DNA of 64,000 bases. Origin: DASQFQ01 sp963805525 (GTDB lineage Bacteria; Actinomycetota; Thermoleophilia; Solirubrobacterales; Solirubrobacteraceae). Below, in pieces: positions 53,601 through 61,364 of the stretch; the first letter of the stretch is position 1, and each line of letters opens with the position of its first letter. The notes beneath the pieces are model-generated. The model was not told the DNA's origin and made no database searches. It saw nothing but the letters and a program-made list of their open reading frames with translations. Both the position numbers and the translations under genes were made by a program. The stretch is from NCBI GenBank assembly GCA_963805525.1, contig CAWDUT010000003.1, forward strand, positions 1 through 64,000, read 5' to 3'.

Positions 53601-54150
53601 AGAGCGCGAGCATGAGCTGCGCGCGCAGGCGCTCGCGCAGCGGGTCCGCCGCCACGAGCTGCTGGAGCTCGGCGACGAGGTCGGCGTCGCGGCCCTCCGC
53701 CAGGTCGGCCTCGATCCGCCGCTCGAGCACGGCGAGCCGCCGCTCCCCCAGCCGCTCGACCTCGCCGGCCGCCGGCCCTTCGAGCTCGACACCGAGCAGC
53801 GGCTCGCCGCGCCACAGCGCCAGCGCGTCGCGGTAGCGCCCCTCGGCGGCCAGCCGCTCGAACAGGTCGGCGTCGAGGTACTCCGGCGTGAGCACGTACC
53901 CGTGCGTCCGCGTGGCGATCGCGTCCGGCCCGAGGATCCGGCGCAGGCTGGAGACGTAGCCCTGGATCCCCTTGGCCGCGGTCGACGGCGGCTCCTCGCC
54001 CCACAGCTCCGTCATCAGCCGCGTCGGCGAGACGATCTCGCCCGCGTGCAGCAGCAGCACGGCCAGCAGCGTCTGCTGCTTGGTGGCGCCCAGCTCGAGG
54101 GCCCGGCCATCCTGCGTGACCTCGAGCGGACCGAGGATCCGAAACTCCAT
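50578..54150 (-). CDS. SARP/BTAD-family regulator with AAA ATPase and TPR regions
   Basis: 1190 aa, a large AfsR-like multidomain regulator. Order: OmpR-type winged helix (about 1-95, MEFRILGPLEVTQDGRALELG), BTAD domain (about 97-240), a class III cyclase-like region (about 265-415) lacking both metal Asp (VLVATVAGAT, VDSLSGGSVTGIFG), then an AAA/ORC-type ATPase with Walker A VVGPPGIGKSRLAHE (about 435) and Walker B LVIVIDDAHWAEP (about 538), and a long TPR-like helical C-terminus. SARP proteins activate secondary-metabolite or stress genes by binding direct repeats. No target cluster is obvious nearby. ATG at 54150; the GAF-GGDEF gene ends 41 bp upstream on the same strand. Confidence 0.93.
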   Translation of the reverse strand: MEFRILGPLEVTQDGRALELGATKQQTLLAVLLLHAGEIVSPTRLMTELWGEEPPSTAAKGIQGYVSSLRRILGPDAIATRTHGYVLTPEYLDADLFERLAAEGRYRDALALWRGEPLLGVELEGPAAGEVERLGERRLAVLERRIEADLAEGRDADLVAELQQLVAADPLRERLRAQLMLALYRAGRQADALAVYRDTRSFLADELGLEPGEELRRLQQQMLDQSPELDAPARTTPEPAPAARPQESRRRLVGVLVATVAGATDPETLHARLDRCATVIERHGGTVDSLSGGSVTGIFGMEELHEDDALRAARAADELRDAGAGLGVDAGEVFIGAGARGAAFATGEAVAVAAALAGRAAPGEALLGAGAHRLVTAAVRAEPAGDAWRLEALGEPAPLEVRPPTTAFVGRERELGQLREALAAAAREQGVRLLAVVGPPGIGKSRLAHEASATLDALVVSGRCPSYGEGLAYRPLAEIVGQLGDVEPLLAGDEQADVIHRHLRAATGQSDEPAKAEETAWAVRRLFEAAARERPLVIVIDDAHWAEPALLDLVDYLIAFCSGAAILLVCLGRPELLERRPSWATPQRSAAVLGLDALDEIDALALVARLGAQGLAARRMVERADGNPLFLEQLVAIGAEGELPPTVEAVLAARLGQLGTDERTLLEHAAVEGRSFRRGALAALGDDDLTAPLTALVRRQLIHPARAPGDDGFRFAHALIREVAYRGLPKRRRAELHERLAEWLQGTPEPEDQVIGYHLERACAYRAELGLPREDALVAEAVQRLASAARGALRRGDPAAGAALLERAIALTREGDPARAEVLPALGVALFDAGRLEDAQRVLDEAVEQAADPAAEARARLELALVGLHADPEAGLDRARRAAGGALEVLTDDLGRCRAWRMRGNVEWAESQAARAELAWREAEVHARRAGDDRELLEILGWLAVAASFGPMPVAEAIPLCRRLREEVRDSPVASAVMMRPLALLLGMTGEFDAARRLIADANAILGELGRLQSMISHHEAQLEMFAGNPAAAAERLKLDVDRLEAVGERALLATTAGLLAQARLAQGREDEAEALTETSERWALAEDRVTQAIWRSVRAGVLARRGAHEEGEALAREALTIVERTDLLTDHADALLALAEILRLRGRPAEAAAAAREAQELYRRKGAVVLADRAQPLVDGGDHAEIGVR

Positions 54151-54191
54151 CACGTGATCGCGCCTTTCGACGCGACCGTACCGGCTTTTGG

Positions 54192-55667
54192 CTAGTCCGC
54201 GGCGATCGTCATGTCGCGCCCGGCCGACTTGGCGGCGGCGAGCGCGTCGGCGCAACGGGCGAGCAGCAGGTCGGCCGGCTCCTCGCCGTCCCAGCGCGCG
54301 ACGCCCGCGGAGGCGCTCTGGCCGCGGGGGGTCATCGAGCGCACGCGGTCGAGCACGTCGCACGCCTCGCCGAGGCCGCAGTCCGGGAGGATCACGCCGA
54401 ACTCGGCGCCGTCGAGCCGGGCGATCATGTCGACCTCGCGCAGCTGGGCCCGCCACGAGGCGGCCGACTCCTTGACCAGGCGGTCGCCCTCCTGCTCGCC
54501 GCGCAGCATGTTGAACGCGCTGAGGTGGTCGAGGTCGATCACCGCGATCGAGACCGGGGATTCGCCGCGGCGGGCGCGCGCGAGCTCGCGCGGGAGCTCG
54601 TCGTCCCACGTGCGGCGGGTGCCGAGGCCGGTGAGCGGATCGGACAGCGCGAGCGCGCCGACCCGCGAGCGCAGCTCCTCGCGCTCGATCGCGACCGCGG
54701 CCTGGGCGGCGAGCAGCGAGAGCATGTCGGCGACCGCGTCGGGGATCGCCTCGACGGCGTGGCGCCAGATCAGGATCAGCACGCCGGCGATCTGCTCGCC
54801 GCGCAGGACAGGCTCGAACAGGGCGGAGCGCGCGCCGGTCGCCTCCACCAGCGGCTCCGCGAGCGCCGGGTGCGAGCGCGCGTCGGCCACGAAGTAGCTC
54901 TGGCGCGAGGTGAACGCGCGGCTGCCGTACTCGGACTCAGGCCGCGGCTGGATCGTCACCGGCGCGATGTCGACGCCGACCATCGCGGTGGAGACGAACT
55001 CGCGGCCTGACGGCTCGAGCAGGAACGCGACGGGGGAGGAGGTGACCTCGCAGGCGGCGCGGCAGACGGCGGGGCGGGCGTCGCGCGAGCCGGAGAGCGC
55101 CTTCGTCACGCGGCCGAGCGCGGCGAGCCCGCGGGCGTGCTCGCGCAGCGTCTCCGACATCCGCTGCAGGTCGCGGGTCGAGCTCTCGCGCTCGAGCTCT
55201 GACGACAGCACGCGGGCGAGCACGCCGAACAGCTGCTCGTCGGCGTCGGTGAAGCGCGACGGCGTCCGCGAGAGCGCGGCGAGGCTGCCGACCCGCGATC
55301 CGTCCGACAGCTCGAGCGGGACGCCGAGGTAGGAGACCGCGCCGAGCTGCTGCTGGAGGTCGAGCCGCGCGTAGACGGCGTCGGCGCTCAGGTCGTCGCA
55401 GCGGCGCGGCCCGAGGTCCTCGGCCATGCGCCCGCAGTAGGAGTCACGCAGCGGGGTCGCCTGGTTGGCCTGCAGGCCGAACGACTCGCCCCCGCGCGTG
55501 TCGACGATCCGGTGGACGTTGTGGCTGCGGTCCAGGTGCGAGAGGAAGAGCGTGGCGTCGGGCAGCTGCCCCTCGAGCAGGTCGAGCACCGACCGCGTCG
55601 CGTCGGCGAACGAGCGGTACGACGCGGTCGTCGCGACCGATGCGGCTTGGATGGCTCCCACGTCCAT
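54192..55667 (-). CDS. Two-GAF protein with degenerate GGDEF domain
   Basis: 491 aa from the ATG at 55667 (GTG 6 bp earlier possible). Two GAF-like domains (about 25-170, with LGVPLELSDGSRVGSLAALS, and about 185-330, with LFEPVLRGEQIAGVLILIW) precede a GGDEF fold (about 345-491). The signature reads DGAEF (419-423) instead of GGDEF: the metal/catalytic acid is Ala and one Gly is Asp, so cyclase activity is improbable. The RxxD inhibitory site (REVD, 410-413) is kept at the right distance, as in effectors that bind c-di-GMP. Its neighbour on the same strand is the SARP regulator. Confidence 0.9.
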   Translation of the reverse strand: MDVGAIQAASVATTASYRSFADATRSVLDLLEGQLPDATLFLSHLDRSHNVHRIVDTRGGESFGLQANQATPLRDSYCGRMAEDLGPRRCDDLSADAVYARLDLQQQLGAVSYLGVPLELSDGSRVGSLAALSRTPSRFTDADEQLFGVLARVLSSELERESSTRDLQRMSETLREHARGLAALGRVTKALSGSRDARPAVCRAACEVTSSPVAFLLEPSGREFVSTAMVGVDIAPVTIQPRPESEYGSRAFTSRQSYFVADARSHPALAEPLVEATGARSALFEPVLRGEQIAGVLILIWRHAVEAIPDAVADMLSLLAAQAAVAIEREELRSRVGALALSDPLTGLGTRRTWDDELPRELARARRGESPVSIAVIDLDHLSAFNMLRGEQEGDRLVKESAASWRAQLREVDMIARLDGAEFGVILPDCGLGEACDVLDRVRSMTPRGQSASAGVARWDGEEPADLLLARCADALAAAKSAGRDMTIAAD

Positions 55668-55735
55668 GCCCACGCATTGTGGCCCAAGACGACGAGCTGC
55701 GGAGGTAAGGCCAGACGAAAGTACGATCCCGCGCC

Positions 55736-56527
55736 ATGCGCCTGGCCACCTTTCTCACTCCGGACGGCACCGAGCGCGCTGGCGAGGTGCGCGGCGACAC
55801 GGTCGCCGCGTTCGCCGGCGGCTCCGTGCGCGACCGCCTCGCCTCCGGCGAGACCACCCCCGCCGACGGCGACGAGTACGCGCTCGCCGACGTCACCCTG
55901 CTCGCCCCCGTCCCGCGCCCCCGGGCGATCTTCGGGATCGGCCTCAACTACGCCAAGCACGCGGCGGAGACCGGCAAGGAGCCGCCCGAGCAGCCGATGG
56001 TGTTCATGAAGCTGCCGACGTCGAGCGTCCCCGGCAACGGCACCGTCGAGGTGCCCGCGGCCGCCGCCCACCGGCTCGACTATGAGGCCGAGCTCGTCGT
56101 GGTCATCGGCGCGGGCGGCGCGATCGCCGGCTACGCGGTCGCCGACGACCTCTCCGCCCGCGACCTCCAGGGCCGCGAGACGCAGTGGACGCGCGCCAAG
56201 GGCTTCGACGGCTCGTGCCCCTGGGGCCCCTGGATCACGACCGCCGACGAGGTCCCCGACGCCCAGGCGCTGCGGATCGGCTCGACGGTCAACGGCGAGG
56301 TTCGCCAGGACTCGAACACCGCCGACCTGATCTTCGGCCCGCAGGCGCTGGTCGACTTCCTCGCCGAGGCGATCACGCTCGAGCCCGGCGACATCGTGCT
56401 GACCGGCACGCCCGAGGGCGTCGGTCAGGCGATGGACCCGCCGCGGTTCTTGGAAGCCGGCGACGTCGTCCGGCTCGAGGTCGAGGGCCTCGGCGCGATC
56501 GAGCACACGATCGGGGTGCGTAGCTAG
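55736..56527 (+). CDS. Fumarylacetoacetate hydrolase (FAH) family protein
   Basis: 263 aa. FAH fold: AIFGIGLNYAKHAAETGKEPPEQPMVFMKLPTSSV (about 65-98), the metal ligands in LDYEAELVVVIG and DDLSARDLQ, and the C-terminal GDIVLTGTPEGVGQAMDPPRFLEAGDVV. Members hydrolyse, hydrate or decarboxylate beta-diketone or 2-oxo-acid compounds in aromatic catabolism with Mg2+ or Mn2+; the exact reaction cannot be told apart here. ATG at 55736 with a -10-like TACGAT eight bases before it. Stop overlaps the convergent clpP stop within one CTAG. Confidence 0.9.
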   Translation: MRLATFLTPDGTERAGEVRGDTVAAFAGGSVRDRLASGETTPADGDEYALADVTLLAPVPRPRAIFGIGLNYAKHAAETGKEPPEQPMVFMKLPTSSVPGNGTVEVPAAAAHRLDYEAELVVVIGAGGAIAGYAVADDLSARDLQGRETQWTRAKGFDGSCPWGPWITTADEVPDAQALRIGSTVNGEVRQDSNTADLIFGPQALVDFLAEAITLEPGDIVLTGTPEGVGQAMDPPRFLEAGDVVRLEVEGLGAIEHTIGVRS

Positions 56528-57105
56528 TGCTCTGAGATGACCCGGTCGATCAGGCCGTATTCCTTGGCCTGGTCGGCCTTGAAGAAGCGGTCGCGCTCCA
56601 TGTCGTGGCGCACCTGCTCCTCCGGCTGCCCCGTGTGGAGCGAGTAGATCTCGTCGATCCGCTTGCGGGTCTTGAGGATCTCGGCGGCGTGGATCTCGAT
56701 GTCCGTCGCCTGGCCCTCGAAGCCGGCCGAGGGCTGGTGGATGAGGATCCGCGAGTTCGGGAGCGCCATCCGCTTGCCCTTCGCCCCGCCGGTCAGCAGC
56801 AGCGAGCCCATCGACATCGCGATCCCGACCACCATCGTCGCCACGTCGGGCTTGATGAACTGCATCGTGTCGTAGATCGCGAGGCCGGCGTAGATCGAGC
56901 CGCCCGGCGAGTTGATGTAGAGCGAGATGTCCTTGTCGGGGTCCTGCGACTCGAGGTGCAGCATCTGCGCGACGATCAGGTTGGCGACCGTGTCGTCGAC
57001 GGGATGGCCGAGGAAGATGATGCGCTCGTTGAGCAGGCGCGAGTAGATGTCGAACTCGCGCTCGCCACGGGCGGTGCGCTCAATGACCATGGGAACCAGC
57101 GGCAT
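56524..57105 (-). CDS. clpP: ATP-dependent Clp protease proteolytic subunit
   Basis: 193 aa, normal length. Forms the tetradecameric chamber of the Clp protease with an unlinked ATPase. Sequence: YSRLLNERIIFLGHPVDDTVANLIVAQML, the oxyanion/strand region INSPGGSIYAGLAIYDTMQF, catalytic Ser in GIAMSMGSLLLTGG, His in RILIHQPSAG and Asp in MERDRFFKADQAKEYGLID. The usual GQAASMGA is GIAMSMGS here, a mild variation. ATG at 57105. The response regulator gene ends 27 bp upstream on the same strand. No clpX or tig nearby, unlike many bacteria. Confidence 0.96.
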   Translation of the reverse strand: MPLVPMVIERTARGEREFDIYSRLLNERIIFLGHPVDDTVANLIVAQMLHLESQDPDKDISLYINSPGGSIYAGLAIYDTMQFIKPDVATMVVGIAMSMGSLLLTGGAKGKRMALPNSRILIHQPSAGFEGQATDIEIHAAEILKTRKRIDEIYSLHTGQPEEQVRHDMERDRFFKADQAKEYGLIDRVISEH

Positions 57106-57132
57106 GTACCGCAGGCTAGCGGGCGGCGCGCG

Positions 57133-57708
57133 TCAGGCGGGCGTGAGCGTGCTGCGGCGCGGGCGCAGCCGGCCCAGCAGGCGCTCGACGCGACGGGTGA
57201 AGCGCCGGGTGTCGAGCTTCAGCGTGTCCCGCACGTCGGCGGCCGGCGTGCGGTCGACGAGCATCGCGAGCAGCGCGAGGTCGTCGCTCTCGACCCGCGC
57301 GGCCGCGGCGCGGAGCTGCCCGGGCGACAGCGGCGGCAACGCGCTCTGGCCCTTGGCCACGACGCGCAGCGCCTCGAAGAGCTCGTTGGGCGCGGCCTGC
57401 TTGTCGACGACGCCGTCGGCGCACGCCACGCGCAGCGCGACCTCGAGGGCCGGGTCGCTCGCCTCGGTGTAGGCGACAACGCGCGGCCCGCTGTCGGCGG
57501 TGATGCGGCGGCAAAGCTGCAAACCATCGCCGACGCCGAGGTACGGCTCGAGCAGAACGATGTCAGGCGCGGTGCGCGCGACGAGCTCGAGCGCCTCCTC
57601 CGCCGTGCCGGCGGAGCCGACCGGCACGAGGCCGGGCTCGGAGCGGAGCAGCGCCATGAGCCCGGCGCGAATGGCCGGCTGGGGGTCGACGATGGCGATG
57701 CGGGTCAC
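57133..57708 (-). CDS. Atypical NarL-like response regulator
   Basis: 191 aa from the GTG at 57708 (GGGAGG 9 nt upstream); an ATG at 57729 would add 7 residues. The receiver domain (about 1-115) starts MTRIAIVDPQPAIRAGL. Acidic-pocket Asp8, Thr81 (AYTEAS) and Lys103 (VVDKQ) are kept, but the phosphoacceptor position reads IVLLEPYLG, with Glu54 in place of Asp, which often mimics the phosphorylated state. The C-terminal ~70 aa (DLALLAMLVDRTPAADVRDTLKLDTRRFTRRVERLLGRLR) is a short helical region like a helix-turn-helix. No histidine kinase adjoins. It lies upstream of clpP, and may be cotranscribed. Confidence 0.85.
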   Translation of the reverse strand: MTRIAIVDPQPAIRAGLMALLRSEPGLVPVGSAGTAEEALELVARTAPDIVLLEPYLGVGDGLQLCRRITADSGPRVVAYTEASDPALEVALRVACADGVVDKQAAPNELFEALRVVAKGQSALPPLSPGQLRAAAARVESDDLALLAMLVDRTPAADVRDTLKLDTRRFTRRVERLLGRLRPRRSTLTPA

Positions 57709-57737
57709 GCCACGCACCCTCCCAGCCATTCCTCAAG

Positions 57738-57755
57738 GCTTACTTTAAGGTGAGC
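57738..57755. promoter_or_regulatory. Imperfect palindrome upstream of the sugar operon
   Basis: GCTTACTTTAAGGTGAGC is symmetrical at 14 of 18 positions, in an otherwise GC-rich 85-bp gap between the divergent response regulator and GH4 genes. A -10-like TACGGT lies about 8 bases before the GH4 GTG, downstream of this site. It is a plausible repressor operator for the sugar operon; no regulator gene is visible in the window. Confidence 0.4.
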
Positions 57756-57793
57756 AGTGAGTCGTGTGAGAGCGGTCGGTACGGTCTCTGGCC

Positions 57794-59125
57794 GTGAAGC
57801 TCACGATCGTCGGCGGAGGAGGGTTCCGCGTCCCGCTCGTCTACGGGGCGCTGCTGGCCAAGCGCGAGCGCCTCCCGTTCGACGAGGTGGTGCTGCACGA
57901 TCTCGACCAGGGCCGGATGGAGCGGATGGCGACCGTGCTGCATGGTTTGGCCGAGGAGCGCGGCGAGGAGCTGCCGTTCCGGGCCACGACCGACCTCGAC
58001 GACGCGGTCGAGGGCGCCGACTTCGTGTTCTCCGCGATCCGGGTCGGCCGGCTCGAGGGCCGGGTGGTCGACGAGTCGGTCCCGCTCTCGATCGGCGTGC
58101 TCGGGCAGGAGACGACCGGCCCGGGCGGCATCTGCTTCGCCCTCCGGACGATCCCGGCGATGGTCCGCCTCGCCGAGACGATCGCCGAGAAGGCGCCGAG
58201 CGCCTGGCTGGTCAACTTCACGAACCCCGCCGGCATGGTCACCGAGGCCGCGCAGCAGGTGCTCGGCGACCGCGTGGTCGGCATCTGCGACTCGCCGTCG
58301 GGCCTGTGCCGCCGCGTCGCCCGCGCGCTCGGCCTGCGCCCGGAGCAGATGTGGTTCGACTACTTCGGGCTCAACCATCTCGGCTGGCTCAAGGGCGCCC
58401 ACGACGCCGAGCGCGACCGCCTCCCCGAGCTGCTCGCCGACGACACGAAGCTCGGAGGCTTCGAGGAGGGCCGCCTGTTCGGCGGCGACTGGCTGCGCGC
58501 GCTCGGGATGATCCCGAACGAGTACCTCTACTACTTCTACGAGGACGCGGTGGCGCACATGGGCGAGAGCCCGCGCGGCGCCTACCTGCTCGAGTCGCAG
58601 GCCGCGTTCTACGCGCAGAACGGGCAGGACCCCGCCCAGGCCCTGCAGGCCTGGCGCGCGACCCGCGCCGAGCGCGACCGCACCTACATGGCCGCCGAGC
58701 GGCTCGCCGCCGGGGTCGAGGCCGACCATGACGACGGCGGCGACGGCGGCGGCTACGAGGGCGAGGCGATGGCGGTCGTCGAGGCGATCGCCAACAACAC
58801 GCGCGCGATCATGATCCTCAACACCGCCAACCGCTCCGCGCTGCCGTTCCTCGACGAGCGCGCGGTGGTCGAGGTGCCCTGCATCGTCGGCCGCACCGGC
58901 CCGGTGCCGGTCGCGGTCGGGCCCGTCCCCGCGCACGCCCAGGCGCTCGTGACCACGATCAAGGACGTCGAGCGCACCACGATCGAGGCGGCGCGCCACG
59001 ACTCGCCCGAGCTGGCCGTCCGCGCGCTCGCGCTGCACCCGCTGGTGCCGAGCGTCACCGCCGCGCGCAAGATCTTCGACGGCTACCGCAGCCGCCTCCC
59101 CGAGCTCGCGGAGCGCTTCGCATGA
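57794..59125 (+). CDS. GH4-family NAD-dependent glycosidase
   Basis: 443 aa, typical for GH4, the NAD+/Mn2+-dependent family that cleaves glycosides by oxidation at C3. KLTIVGGGGFRVPLVYGALL is the NAD-binding loop, LHDLDQGRMERM follows, and GQETTGPGGICFALRTIP, WLVNFTNPAG, Cys in GICDSPSGLCRR and His in YFGLNHLGWLKGA are the metal-site region. 6-phospho-beta-glucosidase is the common annotation, but the operon has an ABC importer rather than a PTS, so the substrate may not be phosphorylated. GTG at 57794, first gene of the operon; the stop overlaps the PfkB kinase start (ATGA). Confidence 0.92.
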   Translation: MKLTIVGGGGFRVPLVYGALLAKRERLPFDEVVLHDLDQGRMERMATVLHGLAEERGEELPFRATTDLDDAVEGADFVFSAIRVGRLEGRVVDESVPLSIGVLGQETTGPGGICFALRTIPAMVRLAETIAEKAPSAWLVNFTNPAGMVTEAAQQVLGDRVVGICDSPSGLCRRVARALGLRPEQMWFDYFGLNHLGWLKGAHDAERDRLPELLADDTKLGGFEEGRLFGGDWLRALGMIPNEYLYYFYEDAVAHMGESPRGAYLLESQAAFYAQNGQDPAQALQAWRATRAERDRTYMAAERLAAGVEADHDDGGDGGGYEGEAMAVVEAIANNTRAIMILNTANRSALPFLDERAVVEVPCIVGRTGPVPVAVGPVPAHAQALVTTIKDVERTTIEAARHDSPELAVRALALHPLVPSVTAARKIFDGYRSRLPELAERFA

Positions 59126-60021
59126 GCGTCGACGTCGTCGTCACCGCCACCGCGTTCATGGACCTGACGTTCATCGGCCTCGAGTCCGTGCCCGGACCGG
59201 GCGAGGAGCGCTTTGCCGGCGACCTCATCCGCTCGCCCGGCGGCGGCGCCATCAACGCGATCGGCGCCGCGCGGCTGGGGCTCAAGGCCGCGCTCTCCGT
59301 CCCGCTCGGCGAGGACCTCGACGGGCACTTCATCCGCGAGGCGCTCGAGGCCGAGGGCATCGCGCTCTCCACCAGCGCCGGCACGCGCACCCCGACCACC
59401 GTGGTGATGCCGTGGGGCGGCGAGCGCGCGATGGTCACCTACGAGCCGCTGGCCAGCACGAGCGCCGCCGAGGTCGCCGGCTTCGACCCGCGCGCGGCGA
59501 TCGTCGCGCTCGATCAGCTCGACCTCGTGCCCGACGACGTGCGCGGCTATGCGAGCTGCGGCGACGACGACGCGCGCGCCTTCGCCGGCCACCCGCCGCG
59601 CGACCTCGAGCGCGCACGCGCCCTCTTCGTCAACCAGCGCGAGGCGCTCCTGATCACCGGAGAGCAGACCGCGGAGAAAGCCGCCGAGCGGCTCGGGGCC
59701 GAGGTCGAGATCGTCGTCGTGACGCTCGGCCCCGACGGCGCCATGGCGCGCGCAGGCGGCGAGCTCGTCCGAGTGCCCGGCTTCGAGATGGAGACGGTCG
59801 ACACGACCGGCGCCGGCGACCTTCTGTGCGCCGCGTTCGTGTGGGCGGACCTGTCGGGAGCCGACCTCGAGCTTGCCTTGCGCTGGGCGGTCCTGTACGG
59901 ATCACTGTCGGTCACCGTTCCCACGGGCGCCGCCGGCGCCGTCACGCGGGAGCGGCTTCTGGAGGAAGGATCGGCCCGCGGCCTCCCGCCGCTGGCCACT
60001 CACAAGGAGACACGCGCATGA
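59122..60021 (+). CDS. PfkB-family carbohydrate kinase
   Basis: 299 aa ribokinase-like kinase. Signature 1: GGGAINAIGAARLGLKAAL (about residues 40-58). Signature 2 with the catalytic Asp: VDTTGAGDLLCAAFVWA (about 231-247), the usual anion-hole motif DTTGAGD. VVVTLGPDGAMARAGG lies before it. It should phosphorylate a sugar or sugar derivative released by the GH4 enzyme; the exact substrate is not deducible. ATGA overlaps on both sides place it firmly in the sugar operon between the glycosidase and the binding protein. Confidence 0.92.
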   Translation: MSVDVVVTATAFMDLTFIGLESVPGPGEERFAGDLIRSPGGGAINAIGAARLGLKAALSVPLGEDLDGHFIREALEAEGIALSTSAGTRTPTTVVMPWGGERAMVTYEPLASTSAAEVAGFDPRAAIVALDQLDLVPDDVRGYASCGDDDARAFAGHPPRDLERARALFVNQREALLITGEQTAEKAAERLGAEVEIVVVTLGPDGAMARAGGELVRVPGFEMETVDTTGAGDLLCAAFVWADLSGADLELALRWAVLYGSLSVTVPTGAAGAVTRERLLEEGSARGLPPLATHKETRA

Positions 60022-61364
60022 TCCGTCGATCGCTCGCTCTGTTGCTCTTCGCGGCCGCCCTGGTCGCGGGCTGCGGCACCCCGGGAGGCGACTCTGCCGA
60101 CAACGGCAAGAAGGCCGACGAGGCGAAGAAGAACTCGGCCAAGGTCGACGTCGCCAAGGCCGGCGACGTCACGCTGACAATCTGGGACCAGGAGGTGCGC
60201 GGCGGCCAGAAGAAGCAGATCACGCGCCTCAACGAGGCGTTCAAGTCGACGTACCCGAACGTGAAGATCAAGCGCGTCGCCAAGTCGTTCACCGACCTCC
60301 AGACGACGCTCAAGCTCGCGGTCTCCGGGCCCAACGCGCCGGACATCGTCGAGGCGAACCAGGGCCGCCAGGTCATGGGCCAGCTCGTCAAGGGCGGGCT
60401 GCTCAAGCCGCTCGACGCCTACGCGGACGCCTACGGCTGGAACGACCGCTGGTCGAAGACGCTGCTCGACCTCAACAAGTTCTCCTCCGACGGCAAGCAG
60501 TTCGGCTCCGGTGACCTCTACGGCGTCTCCCAGCAGGGCGAGATCGTCGGCGTCTTCTACAACCGCGACATGGTCAAGACCGTGCCGAAGACGTTCGGGG
60601 AGTTCGAGTCGATGCTCGCCGCGGCCAAGAAGAAGGGCCAGACCCCGATCTCGTTCGGCAACCTCGACAAGTTCGGCGGCATCCACGAGTTCCAGACCGT
60701 CCAGAACCAGTTCGCCGGCAAGGACGCGACGCGCAACTTCGTGTTCGCCAAGGACGGCGCCAGCTTCGACACGTCGGAGAACAAGGAAGCGGCGACGACG
60801 CTGCAGGACTGGGCGAAGAAGGGCTACTTCACGAAAGACTTCAACGGCACCGGCTACGACCCGGCGTGGCAGCAGTTCACGAAGGGCAAGGGCCCGTTCA
60901 CGATCGCCGGCACGTGGATCACCTCGGACGCGCTGACCGCGCTCGGCGACAAGCTCGGCTTCTTCCTCATGCCGGGCAAGGAGGCGGGCGCGGAGCCGGT
61001 CTCGCTCGGCGGCGAGAGCCTGCCGTGGGGGATCACCTCGAAGTCGAAGCACGCCGACGTCGCGGCCGCCTACATCGACTTCATCACCAACGCCAAGGCC
61101 GCCGACGTGCAGGTGGAGACCGACAACCTGCCGGCCACCCAGGCCACCACGGAGCCCTCGGCGCCGGTGCAGAAGGAGATCTTCGCCGCCTGGAAGCAGC
61201 TCAACGACACCGACGGCCTGACGCCCTACATGGACTACGCGACGCCGACCTTCTACGACGACTTCTCGGGCGCCGTGCAGAAGCTGCTGGCGGGCAAGAC
61301 GTCGCCGGACGCGTTCACGAAGTCCGTGCAGGAGGTCTACGCGAAGTTCGCCGACACGCTGTGA
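60018..61364 (+). CDS. Sugar ABC transporter substrate-binding lipoprotein
   Basis: 448 aa. Lipoprotein signal peptide with lipobox LVAGC (Cys19), then a charged linker and a family 1 extracellular binding domain: VTLTIWDQEVRGGQKKQITRLNEAFKSTYPNVKIKRV, TLKLAVSGPNAPDIVEANQGRQVMGQLVKGGLLKPLDAY, LYGVSQQGEIVGVFYNRDMV. The two-lobe carbohydrate-binding family fits disaccharide or oligosaccharide uptake. ATG at 60018 overlaps the kinase stop; the stop overlaps the first permease (GTGA). Likely anchored on the outer face of the cytoplasmic membrane. Confidence 0.94.
   Translation: MIRRSLALLLFAAALVAGCGTPGGDSADNGKKADEAKKNSAKVDVAKAGDVTLTIWDQEVRGGQKKQITRLNEAFKSTYPNVKIKRVAKSFTDLQTTLKLAVSGPNAPDIVEANQGRQVMGQLVKGGLLKPLDAYADAYGWNDRWSKTLLDLNKFSSDGKQFGSGDLYGVSQQGEIVGVFYNRDMVKTVPKTFGEFESMLAAAKKKGQTPISFGNLDKFGGIHEFQTVQNQFAGKDATRNFVFAKDGASFDTSENKEAATTLQDWAKKGYFTKDFNGTGYDPAWQQFTKGKGPFTIAGTWITSDALTALGDKLGFFLMPGKEAGAEPVSLGGESLPWGITSKSKHADVAAAYIDFITNAKAADVQVETDNLPATQATTEPSAPVQKEIFAAWKQLNDTDGLTPYMDYATPTFYDDFSGAVQKLLAGKTSPDAFTKSVQEVYAKFADTL

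Noticed and set aside
54149..54158. ATCACGTGAT palindrome over the SARP start codon
   Set aside because: Symmetric, but only 10 bp and placed on the ATG itself. A chance E-box-like match is likely and no second copy is seen.
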